Shown here: positions 41,192 through 51,690 of the stretch, one piece after another
Numbering within the stretch: the first letter of the stretch is position 1
How the letters are laid out: each line of letters starts with the position of its first letter
Origin: Flammeovirga pacifica
GTDB lineage: Bacteria > Bacteroidota > Bacteroidia > Cytophagales > Flammeovirgaceae
Assembly: GCF_000807855.2 (NCBI RefSeq)
Contig: NZ_JRYR02000001.1
Coordinates: 3,658,246 to 3,722,245 of the forward strand
Length of the DNA stretch: 64,000 nucleotides
Direction of reading: 5' to 3'
Notes under the pieces: model-generated
What the model was told of the DNA's origin: nothing
Database searches by the model: none
Seen by the model: the letters and a program-made list of their open reading frames with translations, nothing else
Position numbers and translations under genes: made by a program

Positions 41192-42484
41192 TTAGTTCTC
41201 ATATTTTCCTTTGAACTTCTTATAAAGCATCTCATGCTTATTATTTAAGTCAATTTGTCTTCCATCAATAAAAGCGTGCTCTATTATGCTACTTCTCATA
41301 TCCAAGAAATCGCCTTTTGTAATGATTAGAGTAGCAGATTTACCTACTTCTAAAGAGCCGTAATTTGCCTCAATACCTAATATTTCAGCGGTATTATAAG
41401 TAATCATTCTTAGAGCATCTTCTTTGTTTAAGCCATAAGCTACACAAGTACCCGCATAAAAAGGAAGGTTTCTTGAGTTGGAAGCAGAACTATGCGTTAG
41501 TCCTACCTTCACACCGGCATCGTTTAAGAGTTTTGCACGTTTAAAAGGTAAATCTACATCGTCATGTTCTAGGCTAGGAAGGCTGTGTACATCAGAAAGT
41601 AATACAGGGATATCATGATTTTTCAAAAAGTCTGCGATGATCCAAGCATCATTCCCTCCAACAATTACAATATTTTTCACCTTAAATTCTTGTGATAGTT
41701 GAATTGCTTCAATAATACTTTTAGCATCATTGACATGAATAAATAATGTTTCATCTCCTGTAAAAAGATTTTTAATTGCCTCTAACGGGAAATTGGGAGT
41801 TTCGTGTTTTTCTGCTTCTGCATAAGCTAATCCATCCATTAGCACCTGACGAATAAATTTCACTCTCTCTCCATAATACTTATTTGGTTTTACACCTTTA
41901 TCAGGATTCATCCAAGAAGGGTGTCTATATTTTGAAGGCCAGTGTAAATGCTGTCCATCATTTTCTTTAATGATGGCCTCTTCCCAATTCCAAGCGTCTA
42001 ATTGAACGATAGAAGACCTACCAGAAAAAACACCTCCAGAAGGCATCACTTGTTCAATAAGAATACCATTGGCTCTTACAGTTGGTATTACATGAGAGTC
42101 CGTATTGTAAGCAACAATAGAACGTACCTCTGTATTTACATACCCCGTTTCTCTATCATCATTTGAGGCAGAAACAGCATCTATTTCAATTAATCCTAAC
42201 TGAGATGTAGGAAGAATGGCTCCAGGGTATATATGTTTTCCTGTGGCATCTATCACTTGGTATTCTTCAGTAGATATATCATTACCAATAGCAGTAATTT
42301 CACCTTCTTTGAAAGCGATTATACTATTTTCTATCACCAAACCTTTTCCATCATGAAGTGTACCTCCTTTAATAAGAATAGGTTTTGATTGAGGTTTTGC
42401 TGGAGTAGGTACCTGACCATAAGTCAAGCCTGATATCATCCCCAAAATAATATTGAGGAGAATTATTTTTTTCAATACTTTCAT
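41192..42484 (-). CDS. Exported amidohydrolase-family protein lacking the HxH metal motif
   Basis: 430 residues with a signal peptide (LLNIILGMISGLTYGQ). Domain layout of imidazolonepropionase-like amidohydrolases: ILIKGGTLHDGKGLV, then a TIM-barrel and the terminal YGSLEVGKSATLIITKGD composite-beta region. At the place where family members read PGFIDxHxH, this one has PGAILPTSQLGL (about 87-98), with no histidines, so the binuclear metal site is probably incomplete. It is 3 bases downstream of the 997-residue paralogue, hence in one operon. A non-catalytic partner subunit or a changed activity is inferred. Confidence 0.85.
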   Translation of the reverse strand: MKVLKKIILLNIILGMISGLTYGQVPTPAKPQSKPILIKGGTLHDGKGLVIENSIIAFKEGEITAIGNDISTEEYQVIDATGKHIYPGAILPTSQLGLIEIDAVSASNDDRETGYVNTEVRSIVAYNTDSHVIPTVRANGILIEQVMPSGGVFSGRSSIVQLDAWNWEEAIIKENDGQHLHWPSKYRHPSWMNPDKGVKPNKYYGERVKFIRQVLMDGLAYAEAEKHETPNFPLEAIKNLFTGDETLFIHVNDAKSIIEAIQLSQEFKVKNIVIVGGNDAWIIADFLKNHDIPVLLSDVHSLPSLEHDDVDLPFKRAKLLNDAGVKVGLTHSSASNSRNLPFYAGTCVAYGLNKEDALRMITYNTAEILGIEANYGSLEVGKSATLIITKGDFLDMRSSIIEHAFIDGRQIDLNNKHEMLYKKFKGKYEN

Positions 42485-42487
42485 TTT

Positions 42488-45481
42488 TTAGTCTAGGTTA
42501 AGGTGATCACAGTGCATATGATGCGTCATTTTTGGTGCAATGTCTTTTACTTTCTCTCCATTTTTCTCAGCTTGTTGCATTTTTTGCACAAGACGATTGC
42601 GTTCTTCATTCATTTGTTGACGCAATTTTTGATCATTTTCTAAAGAGAAATACACTGTTCCATCAATTATAGTGAAGGCAGATTTGGCATATATTGATAA
42701 AGGGTGGTCTGTCCAAAGTACCACATCAGCTGATTTTCCTACTTTGATAGAACCGACTTGATTGTCTATATGTAGAAGTTTGGCAGGGTTAAGTGTCACC
42801 ATTTTTAAAGCTTCCTCTTCCGACATATCAGCATACTTCACAGATTTTGATGCTTCTTGATTTAGACGTCTACCCATTTCTGCATCATCAGAATTAATGA
42901 CTACAGTAAGACCTTGATTGGCCATAAGTGCTGCATTTTGAGGAATTGCTTCATATACTTCGAACTTATAAGTCCACCAATCTGAGAATGTAGAAGCTCC
43001 TGCACCATGTGCTTTCATTTTATCTGCTACTTTATAACCTTCTAAGATGTGCGTGAATGTATTGATGTTAAAATCAAATTCATCGGCTACATGCATCAGC
43101 ATATTTATTTCTGACTGTACGTAAGAGTGACAAGAAATAAAACGCTCTTTATAGATAATTTCTGCTAAAGCGTCTAGTTGTAAATCTTTTCTTGGTGGTA
43201 CTCCGTTTCCATCAAAGCTATTTTGATCTTCTCTGTATTTTTTTGCTCTACTAAACCCATCCATAAAAACAGCTTCAACTCCCATTCTTGTTTGAGGAAA
43301 ACGATGTGACATAGGCCAAGAAGAACGTTTTACATTTTCACCTAAAGCAAATTTGATAAAAGGATCAGCACCTTCAAATAATAAATCTTCAGGATTGGAT
43401 TTACCCCACCTGAGTTTAATAATAGCTGATTGACCTCCAACAGGGTTGGCAGAACCATGTAATAACTGTGCTGATGTAACACCACCAGCTAACTGACGGT
43501 ACATATGTACATCATGTGGATTTAACACATCTTCCATTCTTACCATTGAAGACATAACAGCAACATCGTTTACAGAAAAAAGCGCTATATGAGAGTGTTC
43601 ATCAATAATTCCAGCTGTTAAATGTTGGCCAGTACCATCAATTACTTTTGTTTTTTTACTGCCTTTGAGGCCTTTCCCAATTTTTGCAATTTTACCGTCT
43701 TTTAAAAGAACATCAGTATTTTCAAGAATACCCTCTGCTTCATTGGTCCAAACTGTAGCGTTTTGAATTAGAATACTTTCTTGCTTAGCCGTTTCTGTAT
43801 CGCCGTAGGCTGCAAAAGGATATATAAGCTGACCAATTTCTTCTTTTGATTCTTCTTTATCCTTTGACTTGGCAATTTCTTTTTTTCCTTCTTTTTCTTG
43901 TTTTACTGCAGACCAAGAAATCCATTGGTTGTTGATATCTTTTCCTTCTCCGGTAAACTTACCTTCATAGTCTAACCAACCTGATAATCTTACTCGGTTA
44001 GCCTTTTTTGTTGTGTCTTGTGTAAAGGTTAAAGTGATAAGATCATTCTGAAAACTACCATTTGTAGTTAGTTTGGTAGAATCTTTCTTTACTACATATT
44101 TTAATGATGAGATATTTTCTCCTGTAATATCAAGTAGATACTTTTGCTCTTGAACTGTCAATTGATAAGTGCCTCTTACATCATTTTTATTCCAATGTTT
44201 TACAACAAAGCGTTTACCTTTGATCCAGTTTTCAAGAACATCGCCTTTCTCAAAAATATTGTCTGAAGTAATAATGAAATTGGCTATTTTTCCTTTTTCT
44301 AGTGTACCTAAACGGTCTTGCTCATTGATATAAGATGCCGGAACAGTAGTTAAAGCGGCTAAAGCTTTTTCTTCTGACAAGCCTCTTTTAATAGCTAATC
44401 TTAAATTTTTGAAGAAATCAGATGTTTTATCCAATTTACTAGCAGTAATAGAGAAAGTGATGTTTTCATCTGCTAGCATTTTTAAATTTGATGGAGCTAA
44501 TTCCCAATGTTTTAAATCGGAAAAACTAGCGTTTCTTGCATCTAGAGGATCTTTCACATTGAAAGCTTGAGGAAAATCAACGGGTATAATCAAATTACTT
44601 GAAAGTTCCTTTAAAGCCGCTAAATTTTGATATTCATCTCCGTTGCCTACGTAGATATATTGTTTGTTGAACTCTTTTGCAATCTTAGCAGCACGTAAAA
44701 CATCGAATACATCTTTTGTATCAAAAAACTGAGGAAGAGACTGTGTTTTATTAAATGCCTCTAGAGTAATATCGGTAAAAGCTTTATTTCCTCCTTTTGC
44801 ATACCAATCCGCATCATAATATGTTTGACGAAGAAGAGCAACATATCCCATAGTACTTACAGGGTACATTTGTTTAGAAGAACCTTTATCGAAAGCATAA
44901 TGGGCGGCAGCTTCAGACTTTAATATTAAATCGTTGGCTTTTCCTTTCCCAAAGGTAACTAAGGCAGAAGTACCTCTAGATACACCGTCTGCTTGGAAAG
45001 TGACGGCCGTTCCAAAACCAATACTTCTCCAACTTTTGGCTTCTGTTTCATCAGCTTTAAATAATTCTGATGCAGAAGTGTTAGCATGAATGGCATCATT
45101 GGCATTATAGGCTTTAGGATTCTGAGACCCAATTTTTTCTGGTTCTGAAAATGTCCAAAAGCTTCCTGATTTTACTTCAGGCATTCCATAATTGGAATTG
45201 GTATCAATAAACGACGGATATATATGTTTTCCATCTACGTTGATTTCAGCAGCACCTTTTGGCACTTCACCATTTTTAATTACCGAAACCACCTTGCCTT
45301 CTTTAATAATTAAAGTAGCGTTTTCAATAATTTGTTGAGGAGAGACATGCACCGTTGCGTGGGTGAATGCATAATAGAGATTGCGATGATCCTTAATACC
45401 ATTGATGGTAAAAGTTTCTTGAGCAAAAACCATCTTCCCCAAGATCAATAATGATAAGAGTAAATAATTGAATTTTGACAT
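42488..45481 (-). CDS. Exported double-domain amidohydrolase-family protein
   Basis: 997 residues with a signal peptide (YLLLSLLILGKMVFAQ). It has two amidohydrolase halves. The N-terminal half (about 25-440) has PSFIDTNSNYG in place of PGFIDxHxH and so lacks metal-binding histidines. The C-terminal half (about 565-965) contains H629-x-H631 in IDEHSHIAL, later HSYVQSE and FTHILEGYK histidines and NSDDAEMG (Asp), consistent with an active metallo-hydrolase. Between them is a beta-rich linker region with charged lysine/glutamate tract EKEGKKEIAKSK. The polypeptide ends MHCDHLNLD. Likely periplasmic hydrolysis of peptide-like or amide compounds; substrate unknown. Operon with the 430-residue paralogue. 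Confidence 0.87.
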   Translation of the reverse strand: MSKFNYLLLSLLILGKMVFAQETFTINGIKDHRNLYYAFTHATVHVSPQQIIENATLIIKEGKVVSVIKNGEVPKGAAEINVDGKHIYPSFIDTNSNYGMPEVKSGSFWTFSEPEKIGSQNPKAYNANDAIHANTSASELFKADETEAKSWRSIGFGTAVTFQADGVSRGTSALVTFGKGKANDLILKSEAAAHYAFDKGSSKQMYPVSTMGYVALLRQTYYDADWYAKGGNKAFTDITLEAFNKTQSLPQFFDTKDVFDVLRAAKIAKEFNKQYIYVGNGDEYQNLAALKELSSNLIIPVDFPQAFNVKDPLDARNASFSDLKHWELAPSNLKMLADENITFSITASKLDKTSDFFKNLRLAIKRGLSEEKALAALTTVPASYINEQDRLGTLEKGKIANFIITSDNIFEKGDVLENWIKGKRFVVKHWNKNDVRGTYQLTVQEQKYLLDITGENISSLKYVVKKDSTKLTTNGSFQNDLITLTFTQDTTKKANRVRLSGWLDYEGKFTGEGKDINNQWISWSAVKQEKEGKKEIAKSKDKEESKEEIGQLIYPFAAYGDTETAKQESILIQNATVWTNEAEGILENTDVLLKDGKIAKIGKGLKGSKKTKVIDGTGQHLTAGIIDEHSHIALFSVNDVAVMSSMVRMEDVLNPHDVHMYRQLAGGVTSAQLLHGSANPVGGQSAIIKLRWGKSNPEDLLFEGADPFIKFALGENVKRSSWPMSHRFPQTRMGVEAVFMDGFSRAKKYREDQNSFDGNGVPPRKDLQLDALAEIIYKERFISCHSYVQSEINMLMHVADEFDFNINTFTHILEGYKVADKMKAHGAGASTFSDWWTYKFEVYEAIPQNAALMANQGLTVVINSDDAEMGRRLNQEASKSVKYADMSEEEALKMVTLNPAKLLHIDNQVGSIKVGKSADVVLWTDHPLSIYAKSAFTIIDGTVYFSLENDQKLRQQMNEERNRLVQKMQQAEKNGEKVKDIAPKMTHHMHCDHLNLD

Positions 45482-45617
45482 CTTGAATTGGAAATTGGAT
45501 GTTTGTTAAATATATCCTCCTAACTTAGTAAGGTAGAAGTCATAATCAAACATTTATTGTATCAATTTGGTTTGAAATAATAATTACAAATTAAATTTCT
45601 TTATAATTCTTCAAACT

Positions 45618-46499
45618 ATGAAAGTATTAATAACTGGAGGATCTGGGTTGGTAGGAAAAGATATCTCTCAGAAATTATTAAAAAGAGGGGATGAGGTAGT
45701 GTGGTTAAGTCGAAAAGAAGATCTTACCTCCTCTATCAAAAGATATCAATGGGATATAAATAAAGGCTATATCAATCCAAAAGCTTTTGATGGGGTAGAT
45801 GCAGTGATTCATCTAGCAGGTAAATCTGTTGGCGATGGCCGTTGGACTGCATCAGTTAAAAAAGAAATTTTAGAGAGTAGAATTTTATCTACACGTTTAT
45901 TAAATCAATATATATCACAACTTGAATATCCTCCCAAAGTAGTAGTATGTGCTTCTGCTGTGGGTATTTATGGAGATACTTCTGATACAACAGCAGACGA
46001 AAACTCTTCTTTTGGTCATGATTTTCTTTCTGATGTAGTAGTGAAATGGGAAGAAGAACAGCAGAAGATAGCTATTGATCGATTAGTACAGTTAAGAATC
46101 GGAGTAGTGCTATCACAAAAAGGAGGGGCATTACCTAAAATTATGGCACCAATTAAAATGTGTGTGGGTTCTGCTTTAGGTAGTGGTGATCAATGGATGT
46201 CATGGATTAGTTTAAACGATTTATCAAACATGTTTATCTATACTTTAGATCATAAAGTAGAGGGGGTATTTAATGCAGTTTCTAAAACACCAATTACAAA
46301 TTCGGGTATAACAAAAGAAATTGCTTCGGCGATCAATAAGCCATTTTTTCTTCCTAATGTACCCTCTTTAATATTAAAGGTGATGTTAGGAGAAAGTGCT
46401 GCATTGGTCTTAAATAGTAGTAAAGTAGTTTCATCAAAAAAATTAGGTTACGTATTCGAAGAACATACAATTAAAGATGTTCTTGAAAAGGAAATTTAG
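45618..46499 (+). CDS. TIGR01777-type NAD(P)-dependent epimerase/nucleotide-sugar-like oxidoreductase
   Basis: 293 residues. Rossmann-fold NAD(P)-binding motif GGSGLVGKDI at 7-16, then LAGKSVGDGRWT (66-77), typical of the TIGR01777/SDR39U1 (YfcH) group. ESRILSTRLL, SAVGIYGD, SSFGHDFLSDVV and VLRIGVVLSQ-like motifs follow. DUF1731 C-terminal extension (about 240-285, with PFFLPNVPSLILKVMLGESA). Biochemical role unknown; family members are linked to cell-division and stress contexts only loosely. Divergent from the amidohydrolase operon by 136 bases. Monocistronic with its own terminator. Confidence 0.9.
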   Translation: MKVLITGGSGLVGKDISQKLLKRGDEVVWLSRKEDLTSSIKRYQWDINKGYINPKAFDGVDAVIHLAGKSVGDGRWTASVKKEILESRILSTRLLNQYISQLEYPPKVVVCASAVGIYGDTSDTTADENSSFGHDFLSDVVVKWEEEQQKIAIDRLVQLRIGVVLSQKGGALPKIMAPIKMCVGSALGSGDQWMSWISLNDLSNMFIYTLDHKVEGVFNAVSKTPITNSGITKEIASAINKPFFLPNVPSLILKVMLGESAALVLNSSKVVSSKKLGYVFEEHTIKDVLEKEI

Positions 46500-46585
46500 A
46501 AAAAGAACATTTATTGACCATATACATTATTTATTGATAAGCGATAATAACATTCTACATATAATAAATTATACTATTTTAATAT

Positions 46586-46622
46586 TGGTGAACTGCTCAA
46601 GTAAAGTTCACCTTTTTTTTTG
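46586..46622 (+). terminator. Terminator of the TIGR01777 gene
   Basis: GGTGAACT ... AGTTCACC (8-bp arms) followed by a nine-T run, about 90 bases after the stop codon. Confidence 0.75.
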
Positions 46623-46908
46623 TCTCATTTATTTAATTATATCTAGTTATAATTGCATATATTTAATTTAATAAACTGATTGTCAGTGATTTTATTAAAA
46701 AAAACTTAATTTTAATATGTCGTATAATCAACGTACTACAATTAAATAATAAATACATCAATCTTATTTAAATAACAATTTGATTCAACTCGTTAATCTA
46801 TCTTTCTCTTTATATTATTTCGAAATGAATCAAAGTGTACTAACCCAAGAAATATTACTAAATGATTTGCTATTACAATTCTTCATGAAGGTATGTTTTT
46901 AACATTTC

Positions 46909-46916
46909 TACTTTTG
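46909..46916 (+). promoter_or_regulatory. Probable -7 box of SusC pair 1
   Basis: TACTTTTG matches TAnnTTTG exactly, 106 bases before the SusC 1 ATG. A convincing -33 TTTG is not present. Implied leader of roughly 100 bases. Confidence 0.35.
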
Positions 46917-47022
46917 TAAGCAATTTTTGAGAGGGTATTCAATCAATTAAATAACACTTTAAAAATCTCTCCTCATTAGCTGTTTACTATTTGCCTAAAA
47001 AACTATTTATTACTCAAATTTT

Positions 47023-50000
47023 ATGAAAAAGCACATTTTACTATTTGTGTCGCTACTAACCTTGTTAGTGGGTGTATCTTACGCCCAAGAACGAACTGTA
47101 ACAGGAACTGTAGCAGATGGCACTGAACCTTTGCCAGGGGTAACAGTAATTGTATCAGGAACATCTACAGGTACAATTACAGATTTAGATGGCAACTTCT
47201 CCATTTCTGTTCCCGAAGGAGCGTCGCTAACTTTTAGCTTTATAGGATATACTTCTCAAACTATTCCAGTAGGTACCCAATCTAAGATTAGTGTTGGGAT
47301 GGAAGTCGATGCGGAAGAATTAGATGAAGTAGTTGTTACTGCCCTTGGACAGCAACAGGATAAAAAATCTTTAGGTTATGCCGTTCAGGGAGTGGATACT
47401 GAAGATTTAACACGAACAGGTAACTCTGGTTTAGCAGGGTCAATGCAGGGTAAGATCTCTGGTGTAGATATCAAACCTTCTTCTGGTATGCCAGGAGCTT
47501 CTACTCAAATTAATATTCGTGGAGCAAGATCATTTACGGGTAACAATGCACCATTATATGTAGTGGATGGAATGCCAATTTCATCTAATCCAGATTTTAG
47601 TACTGGTAACTCAGTGTCAGGGGCAGATATCTCTAACAGAGCAGTAGATATTGATCCTAATGATATTGAAAGTATCAATGTATTAAAAGGTCAGGCTGCC
47701 GCAGCCTTATATGGTATTCGAGCTTCAAATGGTGTGATTATCATTAAAACAAAAAGTGGTAAAGGACAAAGAGGTGGTAAACCGATTGTTAGAATATCTA
47801 ATTTCACCAGTTTTGAAACGGTTTCAAGAAAACCGGAGTATCAAACAACTTACGCACAAGGTTTTAATGGTGCACATAGTCAAGGTTCTTCGATGGCTTG
47901 GGGGCCACTTGTTTCTGATTTACCTGATGACCCAACATATGGTGGTAATTCTCAAGGAAGACCAGGTTTGTATCGTGTTTCACAAAGAGAAAGAGCAGGT
48001 CTTGATCCATGGGTAGCACCCAATACTTATGATAATTTCGGAGATTATTTTAAAACAGGTTATACTATTAATACATCAGCTAGTGTGAGTCAAGCTACTG
48101 AACATGCCAACTATAGTGTAGGTTTGTCAAATGCTACTCAGGATGGTGTAGCTCCTAGTACTGGAATGGATAGATGGAATGCGAAAGGTAAATTCGATGC
48201 TACATTAAATGATCACTTTACTACAGGTGTAAGTGCAAATTTTGTCACTACAACCATCACTAAATTATCTGCAGGTAATGATGCCTCTCTGGCAGGTGTT
48301 TATGCAGCTCCAACATCATATGATCTAAAAGGTATTCCAGACTCAGAACCAGAAGATCCATACGCTCAAATATATTATCGTTCTCCTACTTTTGATAACC
48401 CTTATTGGGCCGCAAAAAATAATGAGTTTGTTGAATCAACAGATCGTTTTTATGGTAATGCTTATATTCAATATGAGACGGACATTAAAGATAATATGGA
48501 TATTAGATTCAAATATCAATTAGGTATTGATTCTTATACATCACATTATCAAGATATTTTTGAATATGGTCATAGAGCAGGAGCAGGTTATATGTCTAAC
48601 TATGGGGTAACAAGTGGAGTTGTCAACTCTTTAACTACCTTAAACTTTAATTGGGATATTTCTACAGATTCTAAGTTCCAGGCAATTATAGGTAATGAAA
48701 TAAATGATACTCGTAAAAAGACTTATCAACAAGATGGTAACTCATTTAACTTTGGAGGGTGGAAACATATAACAAATACCAATGTAATTACTGCTAATGA
48801 GAATCAAAGGAATACTAGAACAGTCGGATTTTTTGCATCATTGACTTACTCTTACCGTTCTATGGTTTATTTAACTGTTACAGGTAGAAATGATTATGTA
48901 TCAAATATGCCTTCAGGAAATAGATCATTCTTTTACCCATCGGTTTCTGCATCAGTTGTACTTAGTGAGATGGATTTCATGGATAATATGGACAAAGTAT
49001 CTTTATTTAAAATTAGAGGTTCATTTGCACAAGTTGGACAGGCAGGGGATTATGTAGATAACTATTATCAAACACCTACTTATGGTGGTGGTTGGTGGTC
49101 TAATCCATACCCTATACAGTATCCATTAAATATTAATAATAATAACGTTAACTCGTTTACACGCTATACTCAAATTAATGATCCAAATTTAAAACCTCAG
49201 AATACAGCTTCTTATGAAATAGGTACAGATTTAGGATTTTTAAATGATCGTATTACACTTAGTTATACTTACTCAAGACAAAATGTAACAGATCAGATTT
49301 TTGCTGTTCCATTATCTGCTTCAACAGGTTTTTCAGAGCTATATACTAATGGTGGTAAATTACATACCGATGCTCATGAGGTTATCTTAAATGTAATACC
49401 TGTTCAAACGACAGACTTTAATTGGGCCATTAATGTTAACTTCTCAAGAATAGTTTCTTTTGTTGATGAGCTAGCTGAAGGAGTAGAAAGTATCTTCTTA
49501 GGTGGTTATGTTACTCCTCAAGTAAGAGCGGCAGCAGGTTATGCTTATCCAGTTATTTACGGTTCTACTTTCTTAAGAGATGATCAAGGTAGAGTATTAG
49601 TAGAAGAGGATCCAAATAGTCCATATAGAGGTATGCCATTAGCAGGTCCTGCGGGTATTATCGGAGATGTAAACCCTGATTTCATTCTAGGATTTACAAA
49701 TACTTTTGGATATAAAAACTGGACATTAGGAGCTACTTTCGAATGGAAAAATGGTGGAGAAATGTATTCTGGATCTAACGGTTTGACCAACTTATACGGA
49801 GTATCTAAAAAGACAGAAGATAGAACATCTACTTTTGTTTATGATGGGTATAAAGCAGATGGTTCTAAAAACAATATAGAAAGAGGCGGAGCAAATGATC
49901 CTCAGGCAATGCAATATTTATATTCAGATGTGGAAGGTAATATTGATGAAGCTTATATCTATGATAACTCATTCTTGAAATTAAGAGAATTATCATTGGG

Positions 50001-50202
50001 TTATAAATTCCCTAAGAAGTTGATTAAAGGAACAACAACATTAGGCTTATCAGCATTTGCAAGAAATATTTTGATTTGGACAGCTTTACCAAACTTTGAT
50101 CCTGAATCTTCTCAGGGTAATACAAACATGGGTGGATCATTTGAAAGATTCTCTATGCCTAATACAAACAGTTTTGGTTTTGGTGTTGATGTAACTTTCT
50201 AA
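47023..50202 (+). CDS. SusC/RagA-type TonB-dependent receptor 1
   Basis: 1059 residues. Signal peptide FVSLLTLLVGVSYAQ, then mature QERTVTGTV. CarboxypepD_reg-like domain 22-110 (LPGVTVIVSGTSTGTITDLDG). Plug domain about 105-230 with EVVVTALGQ, VNIRGARSF-like element and IESINVLKGQAAAALYGIRASNGVIIIKTK. The 22-strand barrel follows, with SusC-typical YLRELSLGYKF and a C-terminal strand ending DVTF. It imports a nutrient, usually a glycan fragment or peptide, across the outer membrane with TonB energy, working with the SusD lipoprotein 10 bases downstream. Substrate unknown: no enzyme genes are adjacent. Start ATG gives the classic signal peptide. Confidence 0.95.
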   Translation: MKKHILLFVSLLTLLVGVSYAQERTVTGTVADGTEPLPGVTVIVSGTSTGTITDLDGNFSISVPEGASLTFSFIGYTSQTIPVGTQSKISVGMEVDAEELDEVVVTALGQQQDKKSLGYAVQGVDTEDLTRTGNSGLAGSMQGKISGVDIKPSSGMPGASTQINIRGARSFTGNNAPLYVVDGMPISSNPDFSTGNSVSGADISNRAVDIDPNDIESINVLKGQAAAALYGIRASNGVIIIKTKSGKGQRGGKPIVRISNFTSFETVSRKPEYQTTYAQGFNGAHSQGSSMAWGPLVSDLPDDPTYGGNSQGRPGLYRVSQRERAGLDPWVAPNTYDNFGDYFKTGYTINTSASVSQATEHANYSVGLSNATQDGVAPSTGMDRWNAKGKFDATLNDHFTTGVSANFVTTTITKLSAGNDASLAGVYAAPTSYDLKGIPDSEPEDPYAQIYYRSPTFDNPYWAAKNNEFVESTDRFYGNAYIQYETDIKDNMDIRFKYQLGIDSYTSHYQDIFEYGHRAGAGYMSNYGVTSGVVNSLTTLNFNWDISTDSKFQAIIGNEINDTRKKTYQQDGNSFNFGGWKHITNTNVITANENQRNTRTVGFFASLTYSYRSMVYLTVTGRNDYVSNMPSGNRSFFYPSVSASVVLSEMDFMDNMDKVSLFKIRGSFAQVGQAGDYVDNYYQTPTYGGGWWSNPYPIQYPLNINNNNVNSFTRYTQINDPNLKPQNTASYEIGTDLGFLNDRITLSYTYSRQNVTDQIFAVPLSASTGFSELYTNGGKLHTDAHEVILNVIPVQTTDFNWAINVNFSRIVSFVDELAEGVESIFLGGYVTPQVRAAAGYAYPVIYGSTFLRDDQGRVLVEEDPNSPYRGMPLAGPAGIIGDVNPDFILGFTNTFGYKNWTLGATFEWKNGGEMYSGSNGLTNLYGVSKKTEDRTSTFVYDGYKADGSKNNIERGGANDPQAMQYLYSDVEGNIDEAYIYDNSFLKLRELSLGYKFPKKLIKGTTTLGLSAFARNILIWTALPNFDPESSQGNTNMGGSFERFSMPNTNSFGFGVDVTF

Positions 50203-50211
50203 TTAAACAAA

Positions 50212-51690
50212 ATGAAAAAGTTTTTATATATAATATTATTGATGTTAGGAACATCGATTACCTCATGTACAGATGAGATAATGGATGAAATCAATAAAAA
50301 TCCAAATAATCCTAACGACGTGCCCTCTAGGTTAGTAATTACAGATGCAATGAATAGTTCTATTGTATCTGTTTCTAATGGCGATTATGCTTTTTACGCA
50401 TCCTTATTTATTGAACATCATGTAGGTGTTTTCAATCAGTTTTATAATACTGAAGTAAGAAATGATGCTTCTGTAACTTCAGCTACCACTTATAATAATG
50501 CATGGGTAAGTTCTTACAGAACCATGAGAAACTTGCAAGATGTAGTTGATAAGTGTTCGGATGGAGGTAGTGAAGCAGGTAACTTTCATACTTTAGGGAT
50601 TGCTCAAATTCTAATGGCTTATAATTTAGCAGTAGTAACAGATGCTTGTGGTGATGTACCATGGTCAGAGGCTTTAGACCCTATCAATCATTTAAGACCT
50701 GTTTTAGATACGCAAGAAAGTATTTATGCAGAAGTAGAGAAATTGTTAGACGAAGGAATTGCTAATTTAGCAAAGACAACAACATTTCCTGCTTTGGGTG
50801 CCCAAGATGTAATATATGGTCTTCAAACAAACCCAGTAGATTATTGGACAAAATTGGGATATGGATTGAAAGCTAGATATGCGATGAGGTTAGCACATAA
50901 AGGAAAATATACGTATGATGATGTTATCACAAATGTAGGTTTATCATTTACTTCTGCAGATGATGAAGCAAAGTATCTTTACAATGGGGCGACTTCGTTT
51001 AACCCGTATTATTTATTGTTTACTCAAAGAGATATGTATGGTTCAAGTAAGAGTTTAGATTCCTTAAATATGAATGAATTTGATCCACGAAAAGCCAAGT
51101 ATTTTATACCTCACCCAGATAATAAAGATACTGATGGTAATCCGGTATTCGAATTTGCTCCTAATGGATCCCCTGATCAGATTCAAGGTAGATATGGTAT
51201 TTCTTCATATTTTAATGATCCAGTGCAAACTACTTACATCATGAGTTATCATGAGTTGAAGTTCTTAGAAGCTGAAGCCAATGAAAGAAAGGCTGCAGGC
51301 ACTGGTAAAGTGATAGCACAAGCTGCAATTACTGCTGCAATGACAGCGGCAAAAATAGAACAAGATTCGATTACAAGTTATTTAGCAAAAGTGGATAGTA
51401 TTGAAAATTTAAATGAAATAACTTTTGATGTTAAATATATCTTGAAAGAAAAGTACATCGCATCCTTTATAGTCGAACCTTTAGAAGCTTATGCTGATTA
51501 TAGAAGAATGCAATCTTTAGGGGAATCAGATTATATTGAATTATTGAACCCTCAAACTGCAAAATTCCCATTAAGGTTTACTTATGGAGCAGATGATGTT
51601 AACAATAATGAGAATGTAAGGAAAGCTCAAGAAAAAGATAACGGACAATTTGTTTATACAGATCCTGTTTGGTGGGCTAGTCCTAATTAA
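50212..51690 (+). CDS. SusD/RagB-like nutrient-binding lipoprotein 1
   Basis: 492 residues. Lipobox TSITSC, lipidation at C19. This belongs to the SusD-like group with INKNPNNPNDVPSRLVITDAM and YNNAWVSSYRTMRN, then MAYNLAVVTDACGDVPWSEAL (TPR-like helices) and a C-terminal FIVEPLEAYADYRRMQ. This is the second SusD type (PF12771-like), different from the two SusD proteins downstream. Surface lipoprotein that lids the SusC 1 barrel and recruits the substrate. It is 9 bases after SusC 1 and ends at a terminator at 51803. Ligand unknown. Confidence 0.93.
   Translation: MKKFLYIILLMLGTSITSCTDEIMDEINKNPNNPNDVPSRLVITDAMNSSIVSVSNGDYAFYASLFIEHHVGVFNQFYNTEVRNDASVTSATTYNNAWVSSYRTMRNLQDVVDKCSDGGSEAGNFHTLGIAQILMAYNLAVVTDACGDVPWSEALDPINHLRPVLDTQESIYAEVEKLLDEGIANLAKTTTFPALGAQDVIYGLQTNPVDYWTKLGYGLKARYAMRLAHKGKYTYDDVITNVGLSFTSADDEAKYLYNGATSFNPYYLLFTQRDMYGSSKSLDSLNMNEFDPRKAKYFIPHPDNKDTDGNPVFEFAPNGSPDQIQGRYGISSYFNDPVQTTYIMSYHELKFLEAEANERKAAGTGKVIAQAAITAAMTAAKIEQDSITSYLAKVDSIENLNEITFDVKYILKEKYIASFIVEPLEAYADYRRMQSLGESDYIELLNPQTAKFPLRFTYGADDVNNNENVRKAQEKDNGQFVYTDPVWWASPN

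Larger units (their letters stand above)
46500..47022. other. 523-base region before SusC pair 1
   Basis: Contains the terminator of the epimerase gene (46586-46622), then AT-rich DNA, a -7-like box at 46909-46916 and a leader of about 100 bases to SusC 1. A 25-codon reading frame at 46825-46902 has no further support. Confidence 0.45.

Noticed and set aside
46825-46902. 25-codon reading frame before SusC 1
   Set aside because: No terminator, no promoter and weak coding pattern; it ends just before a -7-like box and looks like chance.
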